A stretch of DNA of 64,000 bases from Paraferrimonas haliotis (GCF_002282895.1 NZ_NRRB01000003.1:434001-498000); one strand, 5' to 3'. Shown: positions 37,413 through 47,304, counted from the first letter of the stretch. Notes: generated by a model not told the origin, from the sequence alone. Numbers and translations: made by a program.

Positions 37413-39002
37413 TTAATGCTCACGCGTTTTGAAAAACTCAACGTCTGGATAGCGCTCTATGGCCAAATTCAAGTTAACCATGGTTGGCGCAATATAGCTC
37501 AAGTTATCCCCACCATCGAGCGCTAGGTTAGCATTCGCTTTACGCTCAAATTCCTGTAACTTTTTAGGATCATCACAAGATACCCAGCGGGCGGTTGCTA
37601 CGCTAATAGGCTCGTAAATGGCTTCTACTTTATACTCAGATTTAAGCCGTTGCACCACCACATCAAACTGCAGCACACCCACAGCGCCAACAATCAAGTC
37701 ATTGTTAATGAGTGGCCTAAAGACTTGCACCGCACCTTCTTCCGAAAGTTGAATTAAGCCTTTTAGTAATTGTTTTTGCTTCAATGGATCTTTTAATCGA
37801 ATCCGACGGAACATTTCAGGGGCAAAGTTTGGAATGCCACCAAATTTAAAGCTGTCACCTTGAGTAAAGGTATCGCCAATTTGAATGCTGCCGTGGTTAT
37901 GTAAACCGATAATATCACCCGGATAAGCTTCTTCCACATGCTCACGGTCGCCGGCAACAAAGGTGAGCGCATCAGAAATTCGGACATCTTTACCAGTACG
38001 AACCTGACGCATTTTCATGCCTTTTTCATACTTTCCAGAAACGATGCGCAAAAACGCAACTCGGTCACGGTGCTTTGGATCCATATTAGCCTGGATCTTA
38101 AACACAAACCCTGAGAACTTCTCTTCTTGAGCCATCACGTCGCGCTCTTCTGTGGCTCGAGGCTGGGGCTTAGGCGCCCATTCTGTTAGACCTTCTAACA
38201 TGTGGTCAACGCCAAAGTTACCAAGGGCAGTACCAAAGTACACAGGCGTTAACTCACCCGCTAAAAACGCCTCTTGCTCAAATTCGTGGGATGCACCCAC
38301 CACCAGCTCCAACTCTTCTCGCAACAGCTCCGCCAGCTCATCACCAATTTGCGCATCGAGCTCTGGGTTATCCAGCCCTTTGACGGTACGCACTTCTTGA
38401 ATGGTATGTCCTTGGCCGGTGGAATAAAGAATGGTTTCGTCGCGCAACAAGTGGTACACGCCTTTAAACTCTTTGCCGCAACCAATAGGCCAAGTAATCG
38501 GCGCACAAGCAATGTTTAGCTCACTTTCTACTTCGTCAAGCAACTCCATTGGATCGCGAATGTCCCGATCGAGCTTATTCATAAAGGTAACAATTGGGGT
38601 GTCGCGCAGACGGGTAACTTCCATCAACTTACGGGTGCGATCTTCCACACCTTTAGCAGCATCAATCACCATTAGACAACTGTCTACGGCGGTTAAGGTA
38701 CGATAAGTATCTTCCGAGAAATCTTCGTGACCTGGGGTATCCAGTAAGTTCACTAAGCATCCAGCAAAGGGAAACTGCATCACAGAGGTGGTAATGGAGA
38801 TACCACGATCCTTCTCCATTTCCATCCAATCCGACTTAGCATGCTGACCTGAACCACGACCTTTAACCGTACCAGCGCTTTGGATGGCTTGGCCAAACAA
38901 CAACACTTTTTCAGTAATCGTGGTTTTACCCGCATCCGGGTGAGAGATGATAGCAAAGGTCCTTCGCTTATTGATTTCATTAAGAAAATCTTGGTTTGCC
39001 AT
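37413..39002 (-). CDS. prfC: Peptide chain release factor 3
   Basis: 529 residues, full length. The GTPase G1 motif is SHPDAGKTT (about 20-28), with [14 protein letters not shown] as G3 and NKLDRDIRD as G4. RF3 recycles RF1/RF2 from the ribosome. The first 13 residues ([13 protein letters not shown]) differ from chromosomal RF3 N-termini that I remember (for example E. coli MTLSPYLQEVAKR), while the sequence is conserved from [16 protein letters not shown] onward. SXT/R391 elements integrate at this site and give prfC a new 5' end and promoter, so the N-terminus is probably ICE-encoded and RF3 functional. Confidence 0.95.
   Translation of the reverse strand: MANQDFLNEINKRRTFAIISHPDAGKTTITEKVLLFGQAIQSAGTVKGRGSGQHAKSDWMEMEKDRGISITTSVMQFPFAGCLVNLLDTPGHEDFSEDTYRTLTAVDSCLMVIDAAKGVEDRTRKLMEVTRLRDTPIVTFMNKLDRDIRDPMELLDEVESELNIACAPITWPIGCGKEFKGVYHLLRDETILYSTGQGHTIQEVRTVKGLDNPELDAQIGDELAELLREELELVVGASHEFEQEAFLAGELTPVYFGTALGNFGVDHMLEGLTEWAPKPQPRATEERDVMAQEEKFSGFVFKIQANMDPKHRDRVAFLRIVSGKYEKGMKMRQVRTGKDVRISDALTFVAGDREHVEEAYPGDIIGLHNHGSIQIGDTFTQGDSFKFGGIPNFAPEMFRRIRLKDPLKQKQLLKGLIQLSEEGAVQVFRPLINNDLIVGAVGVLQFDVVVQRLKSEYKVEAIYEPISVATARWVSCDDPKKLQEFERKANANLALDGGDNLSYIAPTMVNLNLAIERYPDVEFFKTREH
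38925..38953. other. Probable right attachment junction (attR) inside the prfC 5' coding region
   Basis: SXT/R391 elements recombine within a short conserved stretch near the 5' end of prfC. Here the conserved codons around SHPDAGKT lie at 38925-38953, and everything to the right is ICE sequence. The exact core cannot be fixed without the empty-site and left-end sequences. Confidence 0.4.
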
Positions 39003-39018
39003 GTATAAATTCTTTTAG

Positions 39019-39039
39019 TTTGTACACGGATTTGTACAC
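39019..39039. repeat. Direct repeat TTTGTACAC x2 next to the prfC junction
   Basis: TTTGTACAC at 39019-39027 and 39031-39039, a 12-base period, directly upstream of the ICE-provided prfC start. Possible integrase/excisionase arm sites or a promoter operator. The rest of the 39003-39258 gap shows no gene. Confidence 0.45.
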
Positions 39040-39258
39040 ACTTTTGGAAGTACTCTCTTTTCAGTTCTTCGCTTGTCAAATCCGTCGTGTTAATCGTAAT
39101 TGGCCGCTATTTTCGCTGATCTTGACTTTATAAACAATCAATGGTTATCTAATCGGTTACCATTTACTCTCAGCGTGCGCCAATGCTCAGTTGTAGCTGT
39201 TTGCAATCGTTGCTTCTTCAGCTCATGAACAACTGTGGCTAAACCACAAATTCCTTCG

Positions 39259-39906
39259 CTACCAGAAATCGATGATAGCTTGTCGTACTACACCGATGAT
39301 GGTGCAGTTGCCGTTGATCGGTATTGCCGGGTATTGCGGGTTCAAAGGTTTTAGATACTTCTGTTCACCATCAATAACCAACTGCTTAAAGGTTGCTTCT
39401 TTCGAATCATCCAAACGCGCAACAACCAATGAACCTGAAGAGTAAGGTAACTCAGGATCAACAACGATCACTGCTCCCTCAGGTATGGATTTTTTTCCGC
39501 TTGGATTTTCCATACTGTCGCCTTTTACGCGAAGTGCGAAACAACCCTCATGTGCTTTCCCAGTGACTTCACGCCACTCCTCAGCATCTTCATGGGCAAA
39601 TCCCTCCGCTATTTCAGTCCAATCACCGGCCTGAACCCAGTTAATGAGAGGAATTCTTCCCTTAATATCAGGCCCGACTTCTACATTACCGACCCCCAAG
39701 CCAATCTCGCCATCACCTGTGGCGAGCCAATGAGCATTCACGCGAAGCGCCTCCGCGATCTGCATGGTGTAACGAGACCTAGCCGATTTACCAGAGCAAA
39801 TCTGGCTGATCGACTGCTGTTTGATACCAATGCGACGAGCCAACTCAGACTGAGTCACCCCAGTAAGCTGCAAGGCATGGTTTAGTCGTTCGGATAAAGT
39901 TTTCAT
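39259..39906 (-). CDS. setR: SetR, CI-like repressor with self-cleaving S24 domain
   Basis: 215 residues. The N-terminal helix-turn-helix is at about 18-45 (TQSELARRIGIKQQSISQICSGK). The cleavage bond is Ala93-Gly94, and the Ser131/Lys174 dyad has the 43-residue spacing of lambda CI. It represses the setC/D transcription unit, and RecA-driven cleavage after DNA damage induces transfer. It is divergent from the Cro-like gene across a 117-base gap with four candidate operators. It is the gene nearest prfC, as in SXT. Confidence 0.95.
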   Translation of the reverse strand: MKTLSERLNHALQLTGVTQSELARRIGIKQQSISQICSGKSARSRYTMQIAEALRVNAHWLATGDGEIGLGVGNVEVGPDIKGRIPLINWVQAGDWTEIAEGFAHEDAEEWREVTGKAHEGCFALRVKGDSMENPSGKKSIPEGAVIVVDPELPYSSGSLVVARLDDSKEATFKQLVIDGEQKYLKPLNPQYPAIPINGNCTIIGVVRQAIIDFW

Positions 39907-39918
39907 AAGCCCGTATTC

Positions 39919-40011
39919 TACAAATAAAACTGTAGCCTTTCAACAATTTTAACTGCTGACTTAACTACAGTTTAAACTGTAACATTCAATCTTGTAACAG
40001 TTATTATTGTA
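39919..40011. promoter_or_regulatory. SetR/Cro operator cluster (four candidate sites)
   Basis: The best site, TACAGTTTAAACTGTA (39966-39981), is a perfect 16-bp palindrome. Weaker matches are at 39919-39934 (12/16), 39942-39957 (11/16) and 39996-40011 (11/16, abutting the Cro gene's AGGAGA site). The arrangement fits a lambda-like switch between divergent promoters. Confidence 0.75.
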
Positions 40012-40023
40012 ACAGGAGACGGT

Positions 40024-40275
40024 ATGGAAGTGTTCAACACGACACAAAAACATCTCCGCCGTGCCATTGACTTGGTCGGCGGGCAATCAGCATTAGCACG
40101 AGCCATCAACTCAAAACAGCAAAACGTCTGGTTTTGGTTGAATAAATCAGGGCGTGTTCCCGCTGAATTCGTTTTACCCATCGAACAAGCTACGCAAGGA
40201 CAGGTAACCCGATCCCAGTTAAGACCGGACATCTATCCCGAATGCCCAAGCGAGCTGAAAGCCAGTAACCAGTAG
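40024..40275 (+). CDS. croS: Cro-like repressor (CroS-like, YdaS-type helix-turn-helix)
   Basis: 83 residues, mostly one helix-turn-helix domain (AIDLVGGQSALARAINSKQQNVWFWLNKSGRVPAEFV). AGGAGAC precedes the ATG. Its position as first gene opposite setR is that of the SXT/R391 Cro-type protein, which lowers setR expression to complete induction. The symbol rests on position and fold. Confidence 0.8.
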   Translation: MEVFNTTQKHLRRAIDLVGGQSALARAINSKQQNVWFWLNKSGRVPAEFVLPIEQATQGQVTRSQLRPDIYPECPSELKASNQ

Positions 40276-40330
40276 GATTAAGGGCAAATAATGGTCAGCA
40301 TTTTACGTAAACACAAAAGCGAGTTCCTCC

Positions 40331-41200
40331 ATGCGTGATTATGGCAAGGTCTATACCCGCTTTTGGCTAAAGCAAAACGTTTTGTCCTGGAGTGACTCAG
40401 CGAAGTTGCTAGGACTGTATTTGCTTACATGCCCACATTGTAATTTGCTTGGCTGCTTTCGATTGCCGATTGGTTACGTTGCTTCTGACTTGAACTGGGA
40501 TGAGCAACAGGTTGCCAAGGCTCTAAATGAGTTAGAACAAGATCATTTCCTCATTCGTTGCGAGGAATCCGGTTGGACTTTGATTCGGAGCTTTCTGAAG
40601 CACAACCCAATCGAAAACCCGAACCAAGGTAAGGCCGCCTTTCGGTTGCTTAAAGATGTACCTGCCGACTTCGTTGGTATGGCATCGCTTTTGAAATCTC
40701 TTGCCGCTTTTCAAGCTCGGCTACCAGAAGAATTTTCATCATTGTTTATGCCTGATGGCAACCCGGTAAGGGACTCTCAACGGTCGGATGACTCTGAGAG
40801 AAGCAATAAACCAACAATTAAAACTGTTGGCCACATACAGTTTGAAGACTTCTGGGATGTACAAATACGCAAAGAAAAAAAAGCGAAAGCCAAAGAAGAA
40901 TGGCTTCGCATGGGCCTCAATGAAGACCATGAACTCGCCTTGGAAGTGCTAACACGCTGGAAAGAGCAACGAGACAACCGATTGCAGTATCAAGATCGGA
41001 CTAAGACCCCTATGCCACATAACTGGCTTTTAAACCGGCAATGGGAAGACGAGTACGTTCGCATTGATGAAGTACAGCAATCATCGACGAGCCTAAAGGG
41101 CAGCAATCACCAATTGAACATTGAAGAAAGCAATCGCCGCATTGCTGAAAGCTGGGCCGGACCAGGTATTCGGGAGGTTCGTTCAAGTGCAGGAGGTTGA
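40331..41200 (+). CDS. Replication-initiation-like protein of the ICE early operon
   Basis: 289 residues. The N-terminal half resembles a phage replication O/DnaD-like winged helix region (KVYTRFWLKQNVLSWSDSAKLLGLYLLTCPHCNLLGCFRLPIGYVASDLNWDEQQVAKALNEL). It is followed by a polar linker and a C-terminal HNWLLNRQWEDEYVRIDEVQ tail of the type found in helicase-loader/primosome proteins. Probably supports ICE DNA metabolism in the setR-controlled operon; exact activity is not known to me. No good Shine-Dalgarno is visible before ATG 40331. Confidence 0.6.
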   Translation: MRDYGKVYTRFWLKQNVLSWSDSAKLLGLYLLTCPHCNLLGCFRLPIGYVASDLNWDEQQVAKALNELEQDHFLIRCEESGWTLIRSFLKHNPIENPNQGKAAFRLLKDVPADFVGMASLLKSLAAFQARLPEEFSSLFMPDGNPVRDSQRSDDSERSNKPTIKTVGHIQFEDFWDVQIRKEKKAKAKEEWLRMGLNEDHELALEVLTRWKEQRDNRLQYQDRTKTPMPHNWLLNRQWEDEYVRIDEVQQSSTSLKGSNHQLNIEESNRRIAESWAGPGIREVRSSAGG

Positions 41201-41849
41201 TAAACGCGAGTTTGCTGAAGTTTGGGGAGCAGCTTGGGCCATGTATGGCAAAAGCGTATCACCACAATTGCTATCCATCGCATTTGAAGCCCTTCGTGCT
41301 TATAGCATTGAAGAAGTGCGAATCGGTCTGACTCGGCATATTCAATCACCGGATACTGGGCAATTTTTTCCAAAGCCCGCTGACGTCATCAAGCATATCG
41401 ATGGCAACTCGGGTTCAAGAGCCATGGTTGCTTGGAACAAAGTTGACAAGGCTGTTCGTCAGGTTGGCGCTTGGACATCCGTGATGTTTGACGATGCGCT
41501 TATTCACCGCGTTATTTCAGACATGGGGGGATGGGTTGAACTCTGCAAGGTAGATGACAGGGAATACCCCTTTAAGCAAAAAGAGTTTTTAACACGCTAC
41601 CAGGCTTACTTGCTGCGGGACGAAGTGGGTGAATACCCAAGGCTATTACAGGGTATTGCAGACCATCAGAACCAGCAAAAAGGATTTGATATGCAAGCGC
41701 CTGTTGCCGTGGGCGACTGGTCAAAAGCGGCACAAGTTTATACGAGAGGCATCGCCGACTTTAGCGCAGTGCCTTTAAAAAGAATAAGCCCGAAAGCCAT
41801 TCAGGCGCTTCTCGGAAATCAATTAGAGGACAAAAATGAAAACGATTAA
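41187..41849 (+). CDS. Replication-associated protein, P-like, unknown function
   Basis: GTG 41187 is preferred: GGGAGG lies eight bases upstream and the overlap with the preceding gene shrinks to 14 bases; the frame opens earlier at 41121. 220 residues: VDKREFAEVWGAAWAMYGKSVSPQLLSIAFEAL then a region with TGQFFPKPADVIKHIDG, typical of proteins found beside phage/ICE replication genes. No catalytic motif recognised. It overlaps the lytic transglycosylase gene by 14 bases. Confidence 0.6.
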   Translation: MQEVDKREFAEVWGAAWAMYGKSVSPQLLSIAFEALRAYSIEEVRIGLTRHIQSPDTGQFFPKPADVIKHIDGNSGSRAMVAWNKVDKAVRQVGAWTSVMFDDALIHRVISDMGGWVELCKVDDREYPFKQKEFLTRYQAYLLRDEVGEYPRLLQGIADHQNQQKGFDMQAPVAVGDWSKAAQVYTRGIADFSAVPLKRISPKAIQALLGNQLEDKNEND

Positions 41850-42384
41850 AGCAAAAACCATTGCCCTAGCGATAGCCATGTCCGCAAGCACTTCAGTCTA
41901 TGCTTTTCCGGGCTATCAGTGGGAAAAAGCAGCACAAAGCGTTGGTATTGATCCAGTCATGCTCTACGCCGTTGCCTTGGCTGAGTCCGCCTCACATCGT
42001 GGTCTCAACATGACCAGCCCATGGCCATACGCAATTCGCAATGGTTCAAATGCAACCTACGCCAAATCTAAGACAGAAGCAGAGCAACTGTTAAACCAAG
42101 CACTGCAAGAGAGTGAAAAATACCAGCTCGATATTGGCCTAATGCAAATCAATTTGCATTGGCACGGACATCGGGTGAGTTCAGCAGCAGAACTGCTAGA
42201 CCCCATCACCAACCTAACTGTCGGCTCCAGTATTTTGGCCGAAGCAATCAAGTCTTCACCAAACGATTTAGAGCTTGGCATAGGCCGCTATCACAGCTGG
42301 AACGAAGAGCGTGCACGCTGGTATGGGCAAAGAGTGCTTTCTATCTATCGCAATATTTTACATGAACTGGAGGTCCGTCAATGA
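41836..42384 (+). CDS. Lytic transglycosylase (Slt-like) of the ICE
   Basis: 182 residues with a signal peptide (MKTIKAKTIALAIAMSASTSVYA). The lysozyme-like domain has the catalytic Glu in YAVALAESASHRG and the DIGLMQINLHWHG motif of transglycosylases. It probably opens peptidoglycan locally for the mating apparatus. It overlaps the preceding gene and shares ATGA with setD. Confidence 0.88.
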   Translation: MKTIKAKTIALAIAMSASTSVYAFPGYQWEKAAQSVGIDPVMLYAVALAESASHRGLNMTSPWPYAIRNGSNATYAKSKTEAEQLLNQALQESEKYQLDIGLMQINLHWHGHRVSSAAELLDPITNLTVGSSILAEAIKSSPNDLELGIGRYHSWNEERARWYGQRVLSIYRNILHELEVRQ

Positions 42385-42680
42385 CAACCAATCAACAAGA
42401 CTTCTATCAATTAAATTTGGCGTACCTACACGCAGCACGAGAATTAGCGCGAATTGATCCGCAAGAGGCGGTCTTGCGCTTTGGACTTACACGCGACGTG
42501 GTGGATGCACTGATTAATGCTGGTGTTGACGACCTGCAACGAGTGGCGACTTCATCATTCATGCTGTTTCAACCAAGGGGTAACCAAAGCCAACTGATTG
42601 AGATGGTGAAGAGCAAAGGCACAGGTATCCCAAGAATCGCTTATTTATTATCAACCCTAAACAACAAGGGGGATGCATGA
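42381..42680 (+). CDS. setD: SetD, FlhD-like transcriptional activator subunit
   Basis: 99 residues, all-helical and FlhD-like (DFYQLNLAYLHAARELARIDPQEAVLRFGLTRDVVDALINAG). In SXT, SetC and SetD together activate transfer genes in the way that FlhDC activates flagellar genes. It starts in the ATGA overlap with the transglycosylase gene and ends in an ATGA overlap with setC. Likely under SetR control. Confidence 0.88.
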   Translation: MTTNQQDFYQLNLAYLHAARELARIDPQEAVLRFGLTRDVVDALINAGVDDLQRVATSSFMLFQPRGNQSQLIEMVKSKGTGIPRIAYLLSTLNNKGDA

Positions 42681-43210
42681 TTGATAACCTGTCCAAAAGT
42701 GAGCTGTTTACCCGAGCCTCGCTGCTTATTAAATACGGATTTAGAACAACCATTATCGCGCTCGATACAGGTTTGCCAATCCACATTATCAGAAGGCTCC
42801 ACAAAGAAGTGACCGGCAAGTCACCTTGTCCTGGTCAATTGCCAGAATCTGATGCCATCGTTAAAAGCAGAAGAGCATTAGTTGAAGGCTCTCTGCTGAT
42901 GGCGCTTTATGTCAATATTGGTGGTGATAATGTCTACAAGCAATTAAATATCGATGCTTTGATGAAGGCTTACGATGCGTACTTGGTTGCAAGAGAAGAA
43001 GCAGATCTTCCAGCTGAGATCCCCTGGAAAAAACTAACCATCAATGAAGGTTGGGTTCTAGCTCGTGATTTAAGATCACAGCTTGCATCCTTACACCGGT
43101 GTCGATGCGGCAGTCTGTATTTGACGGTATCACAACAGCGCATTCAGCTTAAATGCCCTGTGTGTGAGATTATGGCCGAGCAAACCACTAGAGCACTTTT
43201 TGAGAACTAA
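42677..43210 (+). CDS. setC: SetC, FlhC-like transcriptional activator subunit
   Basis: 177 residues. The C-terminal CRCG...CPVC zinc site matches FlhC, and the N-terminal part is helical (SELFTRASLLIKYGFRTTIIALDTGLPIHIIRRLHKEV). It partners with SetD as the master activator of conjugative transfer. It is coupled to setD by ATGA. Confidence 0.9.
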   Translation: MIDNLSKSELFTRASLLIKYGFRTTIIALDTGLPIHIIRRLHKEVTGKSPCPGQLPESDAIVKSRRALVEGSLLMALYVNIGGDNVYKQLNIDALMKAYDAYLVAREEADLPAEIPWKKLTINEGWVLARDLRSQLASLHRCRCGSLYLTVSQQRIQLKCPVCEIMAEQTTRALFEN

Positions 43211-43267
43211 CATGCTGATGCATGATTTGATTGTGCACCGCCCGTGCACTTTGAGAGTACTAAGAAG

Positions 43268-43699
43268 ATGACAAACTTACTTAAATCTTTACCAGCACGC
43301 TGCTGGTTTATATCACTGGGGCTTTTTCTGGCGACTTTGGCTGCGGCTCATTTTTTTCCATCAGAAATATTAACGACATCTGCCAAGTTAGCGGCTTTGC
43401 CATTTCTGTTCTGCACCGTCTTTTTTTTCAGCTACTTGGGATTCAAAGCGACCTGTAATCCCATCGGACTTATAGCCATAATCACTATGCTTGTAGCAAT
43501 CGCATATTGGCAAGCGAGTTGGACAATTGTTGGTTTGGGACTCTTTTTCTTAGCTATTTGTACTGGAATTAGATTCTTGAGTAACCAAGTTAAAGATTCG
43601 GGTAGAACTTTGAGCATTGAAGAAAAATGGTATTGGTATAAGCTCCATTCGTTTTTTGATGGCTTTTATCCAAGGTATCCCAAAAAGCCAAAAAAATAG
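43268..43699 (+). CDS. eex: Entry-exclusion protein (Eex-like), inner membrane
   Basis: ATG 43268 is used (the frame opens at GTG 43244), giving 143 residues. Three or four membrane segments in the first 110 residues (LFLATLAAAHFF, LAALPFLFCTVFFFSYLGF, IGLIAIITMLVAIAYW, IVGLGLFFLAICTGI) precede a charged cytoplasmic tail. Position between setC and traG and size match Eex of SXT/R391, which blocks redundant transfer by acting on TraG of an incoming element. It is convergent with traG. Confidence 0.75.
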   Translation: MTNLLKSLPARCWFISLGLFLATLAAAHFFPSEILTTSAKLAALPFLFCTVFFFSYLGFKATCNPIGLIAIITMLVAIAYWQASWTIVGLGLFFLAICTGIRFLSNQVKDSGRTLSIEEKWYWYKLHSFFDGFYPRYPKKPKK

Positions 43700-43731
43700 C
43701 CAGCCAACCACAAGCTGGCTACCTTCTATTT

Positions 43732-46700
43732 TCAGTTCCTTCCTGATGCCTGGTTATAGGCCCTAATATCAATCAAGTTGTTCTGAGCATAATCTCCCGC
43801 AAGGGATGCATTTGAGATCACCGCTATCTGCTTATCCACAAATGCTTTATCTTCTTCGGACACACTGTCAGGAATGTAAGCGCCACTCTCATCCTTTTGA
43901 CGATACTCATTTAGCATTTGCTCCCTTAGACCTAGCATTTCAGGCGACCAACTCGATGAGTCTTCAGAGTTGAATACGCGCCCCGCCAAACCTTCATTGA
44001 AAGCTTGAGCGAACACTTGACTTTGAATCGGGGTCAATCCCATTCTCTGCCCTTCGCTGTATGCTTCCTGTTTAAAATCATCGGCGTACTGTTCTAAGAA
44101 CTCACCGTATCGATTGTTAACTGCCGCACCGAATGCCCCAGCCAACATGGCTTCAGACTTAGTGCCCCAGTTAACTTCGGAGGCATACTGCGAACTCGAT
44201 CCACTGTATGCATCATTAAACGCCGTCAAAGGATTTTCCAAAGAGGTTCCGGCGTCAACGGCTGCTTTTAACCCATCCCATGTTGATTTGCTGGCCACCG
44301 TTGCATTGTGCAAGAAACCTCGTGAGCCAGGTTCTGCAAGGGCTTGCTCCTTGTAACTCTCATAGTCTTCGCCAAAATGATTCAAGGTATGCAGTGCTGC
44401 ATCAGTATGCTTGCCACTGAAATCACCAATAGCCCTGGCGCTGTTGAAGAACATTTCAGCACCAGAGACTCCGCTATCATCAGCCATAATGCGAGATCGC
44501 CACTGAGAGCCAGCTTCACTGTTTAGTCCAGATTGATAGGTACTTGTGTCAGAAGCTACGGCCTGCTGGGCTTGTTGCTGATGCGCATTCAGCTGTCCAT
44601 CTACACCAGAAAGATTGGTTTGGTAAGCAGATTGAGCCGAATTGAACTGCGTTTGAACTGTTGCAGCATCCTCATAGCCTCCCAGAACACCGGATTCAAC
44701 TTGGCTTTGAGTGCCACCAAAAGTAGGTGCAGTTGATGACAAGCCTTCATTAGAGCGTGGCTGAATAGATCGTAAATCGGCTCCGGTAGCCATGGCCATA
44801 ACAGTCATTGCTGCTTGATAGTCATTGTCTCGTTCAGCGGGCGTCGAGGAGTTGCTATAGGTTAAAGACTCCATAGCTGCGGCCACATACGCCTGATTAT
44901 CATCAGGTAGCAAGCGCTGATACATTGGAAGGTTTTCACGTAATCGGTTACCTGCTTCAACATGCTGGTTCATATAGCGACCTAAATAATCCATGACTTC
45001 AGGATTATCCGCTGCTAATCGAGTTAACGTCGCACCATCCGTGTTCCTTTGTCCTGATAGACTGTAGCTGGCCTGATCAAGCTCACTAAAGCGGTTTGAT
45101 GCCGTGATAACGTCTTGTGCTGAACTCTGAAGTGAATGATAGTCTTGATTAGACAACGACATCTCAACGCCAGAGCGTCTTGAATCTGAAAGGTCCTTAA
45201 CCATCGCATCGCGAAACTCAGCACGTCGTGAATCACTTGATGCCAAGCTTTGCATCTCCCCAGTGAGCGTATTTGCGGTCGTAGATCGAGAACTGCCCTC
45301 TGATGACTCAACTTGGCCACTAAAGTTACCACCTAAATCCAAGCCTGCTCGTACCCTTGATAGTTTTGGTACACGAGATGAGTCTGGCTTATCCACTCCT
45401 GGCAAGTTGCCCTGTGGAGAATCATTGCCGCCAGTACCAAGAAGCCTTCCAAGAAAACCCTTGTCAGCAACTTCTTTCTCACCGGGATTTGTAATGGTTC
45501 CATCGCCACCGACCCTTAAGCCTCCCGATAACACGCCAGATACCAAGCCACGTACAGCATCTTTTTTATCGTCGCCAAAACCATACCGAGTTTGCAGGTC
45601 ATCAGTAACCTGATTAACAACGGCGCTAGATGCTGAGTTAGATGAGCCGATCTGACGTCCAACCGAAGAAAGGTTGTCGTAACTTAGCTTTTCACCAAAG
45701 GTTCGACTCATGGTATTGCCAACCTGACGACTAAAGGCTTGAGTTGCCTGAGTCATGGATTCTTTTGCAGAGCCGACCATTGAACCCACTGCGTTTCCGA
45801 CAGAGAAACTGCTTAGTAGGTTTGACGCGCCGGTCATAGCAGAACCAGTGAGGGCTGAATTTTGGAACATTGACTGTGATTGCATTACCGGGGCATTTTT
45901 CGCGACATCTGGACTTGCCATCTTTTCATCAATGGCATCACCGTTTTGAAGACGTCCAGCCAAGTGGGTAGCGGTTATTGCTGAGCCATACACGAGCATG
46001 AGCGAAATCGCCGGAACACTCGACGCCAACATGCCGCCAGTAGCTATCCAGGTTTGCAGCACTGAATCCATCTGCATCATCCCAGCAAAAGATGGCACTT
46101 CTGTACCTGCAAAGGCATCAAGCGACGACATTTTCCCAGCAACGGTTAAATGAATATACAGGTTAATGATGGCCATGACAGGCATCCAAAGTTGAATCCA
46201 AAGCAGGATTAACAAGTACTTCCCGGCCATTCGCATCCCGATTTGGCCAAGGGCTATCACAAAGGCCATCAAAGGGGTGATGGCGTAAATGAACCCCTCA
46301 AAAAACGTCATCATCGGACGAACGATACTTTGGAACAGGGTCTGCTCCGCCGCCCATTGCGTATTGCGCTGCTCAATCGCTTGGTTAACCATCACGGCAG
46401 CGGTGAAAGCTTGATCATCCATATACTTGCCCGTCACGCTTTGCTCATAAATAGGCAAAAGCACCGACGAGGTCATGTACTCTTGGGTGTTAACCGAGGC
46501 CAAACCAAGATTATTCAGTGCATTTCGGATCACGTCATCAGTATCCGTTGCTGACGAAGTCCCCAATGAGGCTGACAAAACCTGTTTAAGCCTTGGAATG
46601 AAGGTTGATTCTGTCATGAGTTTCAGTTGGCTATAGGCATCGGTGCAGTCCAGATCGCTACTGCTACCACTGAGCATGATGCGTGTGCCATATATGCGCG

Positions 46701-47301
46701 AATCAAACCTAATCGCAGTCATCGGGTTAGGATCACTCAGCACCTGATCTAGGTTCTTTTGGCCGATGTCGATGCCAATCAAGGTGCATTCTTTGATGTA
46801 GTTAAACCACGATTGCTCGATATCTGAGCCACCGACACGATTTGCATCACCCAACCCAGAGCGATCCATCACCTGTTTTCTCACTTTAATCAGTGACTGT
46901 AAACTGGATGCAAAGCCGTATTCCGTCATGGCGGGGGTTGAGAACGCCGTTTCAAACAATCGCGTGATTTGAAAGCCAACAGTCGAAATCGTACTGCCTG
47001 CGGCTGCAACACCGATGGGCACATTATCAACCACTCGAACTTGTCCCGTGTACGCATCCTCAATGCTCACTCGGGTACTGGGCCCAAACATGGTTGCAAA
47101 GACTAGCCATGAGACTAAAACATGTTGAAAGTTAATCCCACGACCACCTTGCATTAAGGCCTGAACAGAGACCATCAATACCCCAATGAGCAAGCCAATG
47201 CGAACCATTGAAGTAAAATCTCCTGTACCAGTGATCATCGCGACAGCGTTCAGGACCTGCTCTAAAAAAGCCGAATCCCCGATGGAATAGATTTCCCACA
47301 T
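43732..47301 (-). CDS. traG: TraG, mating-pair formation/stabilisation and exclusion-target protein
   Basis: 1,189 residues. The N-terminal 450 residues contain several membrane segments (VRIGLLIGVLMVSVQAL, VLVSWLVFATMF, ITPLMAFVIALGQIG, LLILLWIQLWMPVMAIINLYI). The rest is a long soluble, Ser/Gln/Ala-rich domain. This is the F-type TraG_N layout. It acts at the inner membrane in mating-pair stabilisation, and its C-terminal part is the Eex target in SXT. It starts three bases after traH. Confidence 0.92.
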   Translation of the reverse strand: MWEIYSIGDSAFLEQVLNAVAMITGTGDFTSMVRIGLLIGVLMVSVQALMQGGRGINFQHVLVSWLVFATMFGPSTRVSIEDAYTGQVRVVDNVPIGVAAAGSTISTVGFQITRLFETAFSTPAMTEYGFASSLQSLIKVRKQVMDRSGLGDANRVGGSDIEQSWFNYIKECTLIGIDIGQKNLDQVLSDPNPMTAIRFDSRIYGTRIMLSGSSSDLDCTDAYSQLKLMTESTFIPRLKQVLSASLGTSSATDTDDVIRNALNNLGLASVNTQEYMTSSVLLPIYEQSVTGKYMDDQAFTAAVMVNQAIEQRNTQWAAEQTLFQSIVRPMMTFFEGFIYAITPLMAFVIALGQIGMRMAGKYLLILLWIQLWMPVMAIINLYIHLTVAGKMSSLDAFAGTEVPSFAGMMQMDSVLQTWIATGGMLASSVPAISLMLVYGSAITATHLAGRLQNGDAIDEKMASPDVAKNAPVMQSQSMFQNSALTGSAMTGASNLLSSFSVGNAVGSMVGSAKESMTQATQAFSRQVGNTMSRTFGEKLSYDNLSSVGRQIGSSNSASSAVVNQVTDDLQTRYGFGDDKKDAVRGLVSGVLSGGLRVGGDGTITNPGEKEVADKGFLGRLLGTGGNDSPQGNLPGVDKPDSSRVPKLSRVRAGLDLGGNFSGQVESSEGSSRSTTANTLTGEMQSLASSDSRRAEFRDAMVKDLSDSRRSGVEMSLSNQDYHSLQSSAQDVITASNRFSELDQASYSLSGQRNTDGATLTRLAADNPEVMDYLGRYMNQHVEAGNRLRENLPMYQRLLPDDNQAYVAAAMESLTYSNSSTPAERDNDYQAAMTVMAMATGADLRSIQPRSNEGLSSTAPTFGGTQSQVESGVLGGYEDAATVQTQFNSAQSAYQTNLSGVDGQLNAHQQQAQQAVASDTSTYQSGLNSEAGSQWRSRIMADDSGVSGAEMFFNSARAIGDFSGKHTDAALHTLNHFGEDYESYKEQALAEPGSRGFLHNATVASKSTWDGLKAAVDAGTSLENPLTAFNDAYSGSSSQYASEVNWGTKSEAMLAGAFGAAVNNRYGEFLEQYADDFKQEAYSEGQRMGLTPIQSQVFAQAFNEGLAGRVFNSEDSSSWSPEMLGLREQMLNEYRQKDESGAYIPDSVSEEDKAFVDKQIAVISNASLAGDYAQNNLIDIRAYNQASGRN

Positions 47302-47304
47302 GAC

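Noticed and set aside
37413..39002. prfC disrupted by the ICE
   Set aside because: The frame is full length with all GTPase motifs; the element supplies a new 5' end.
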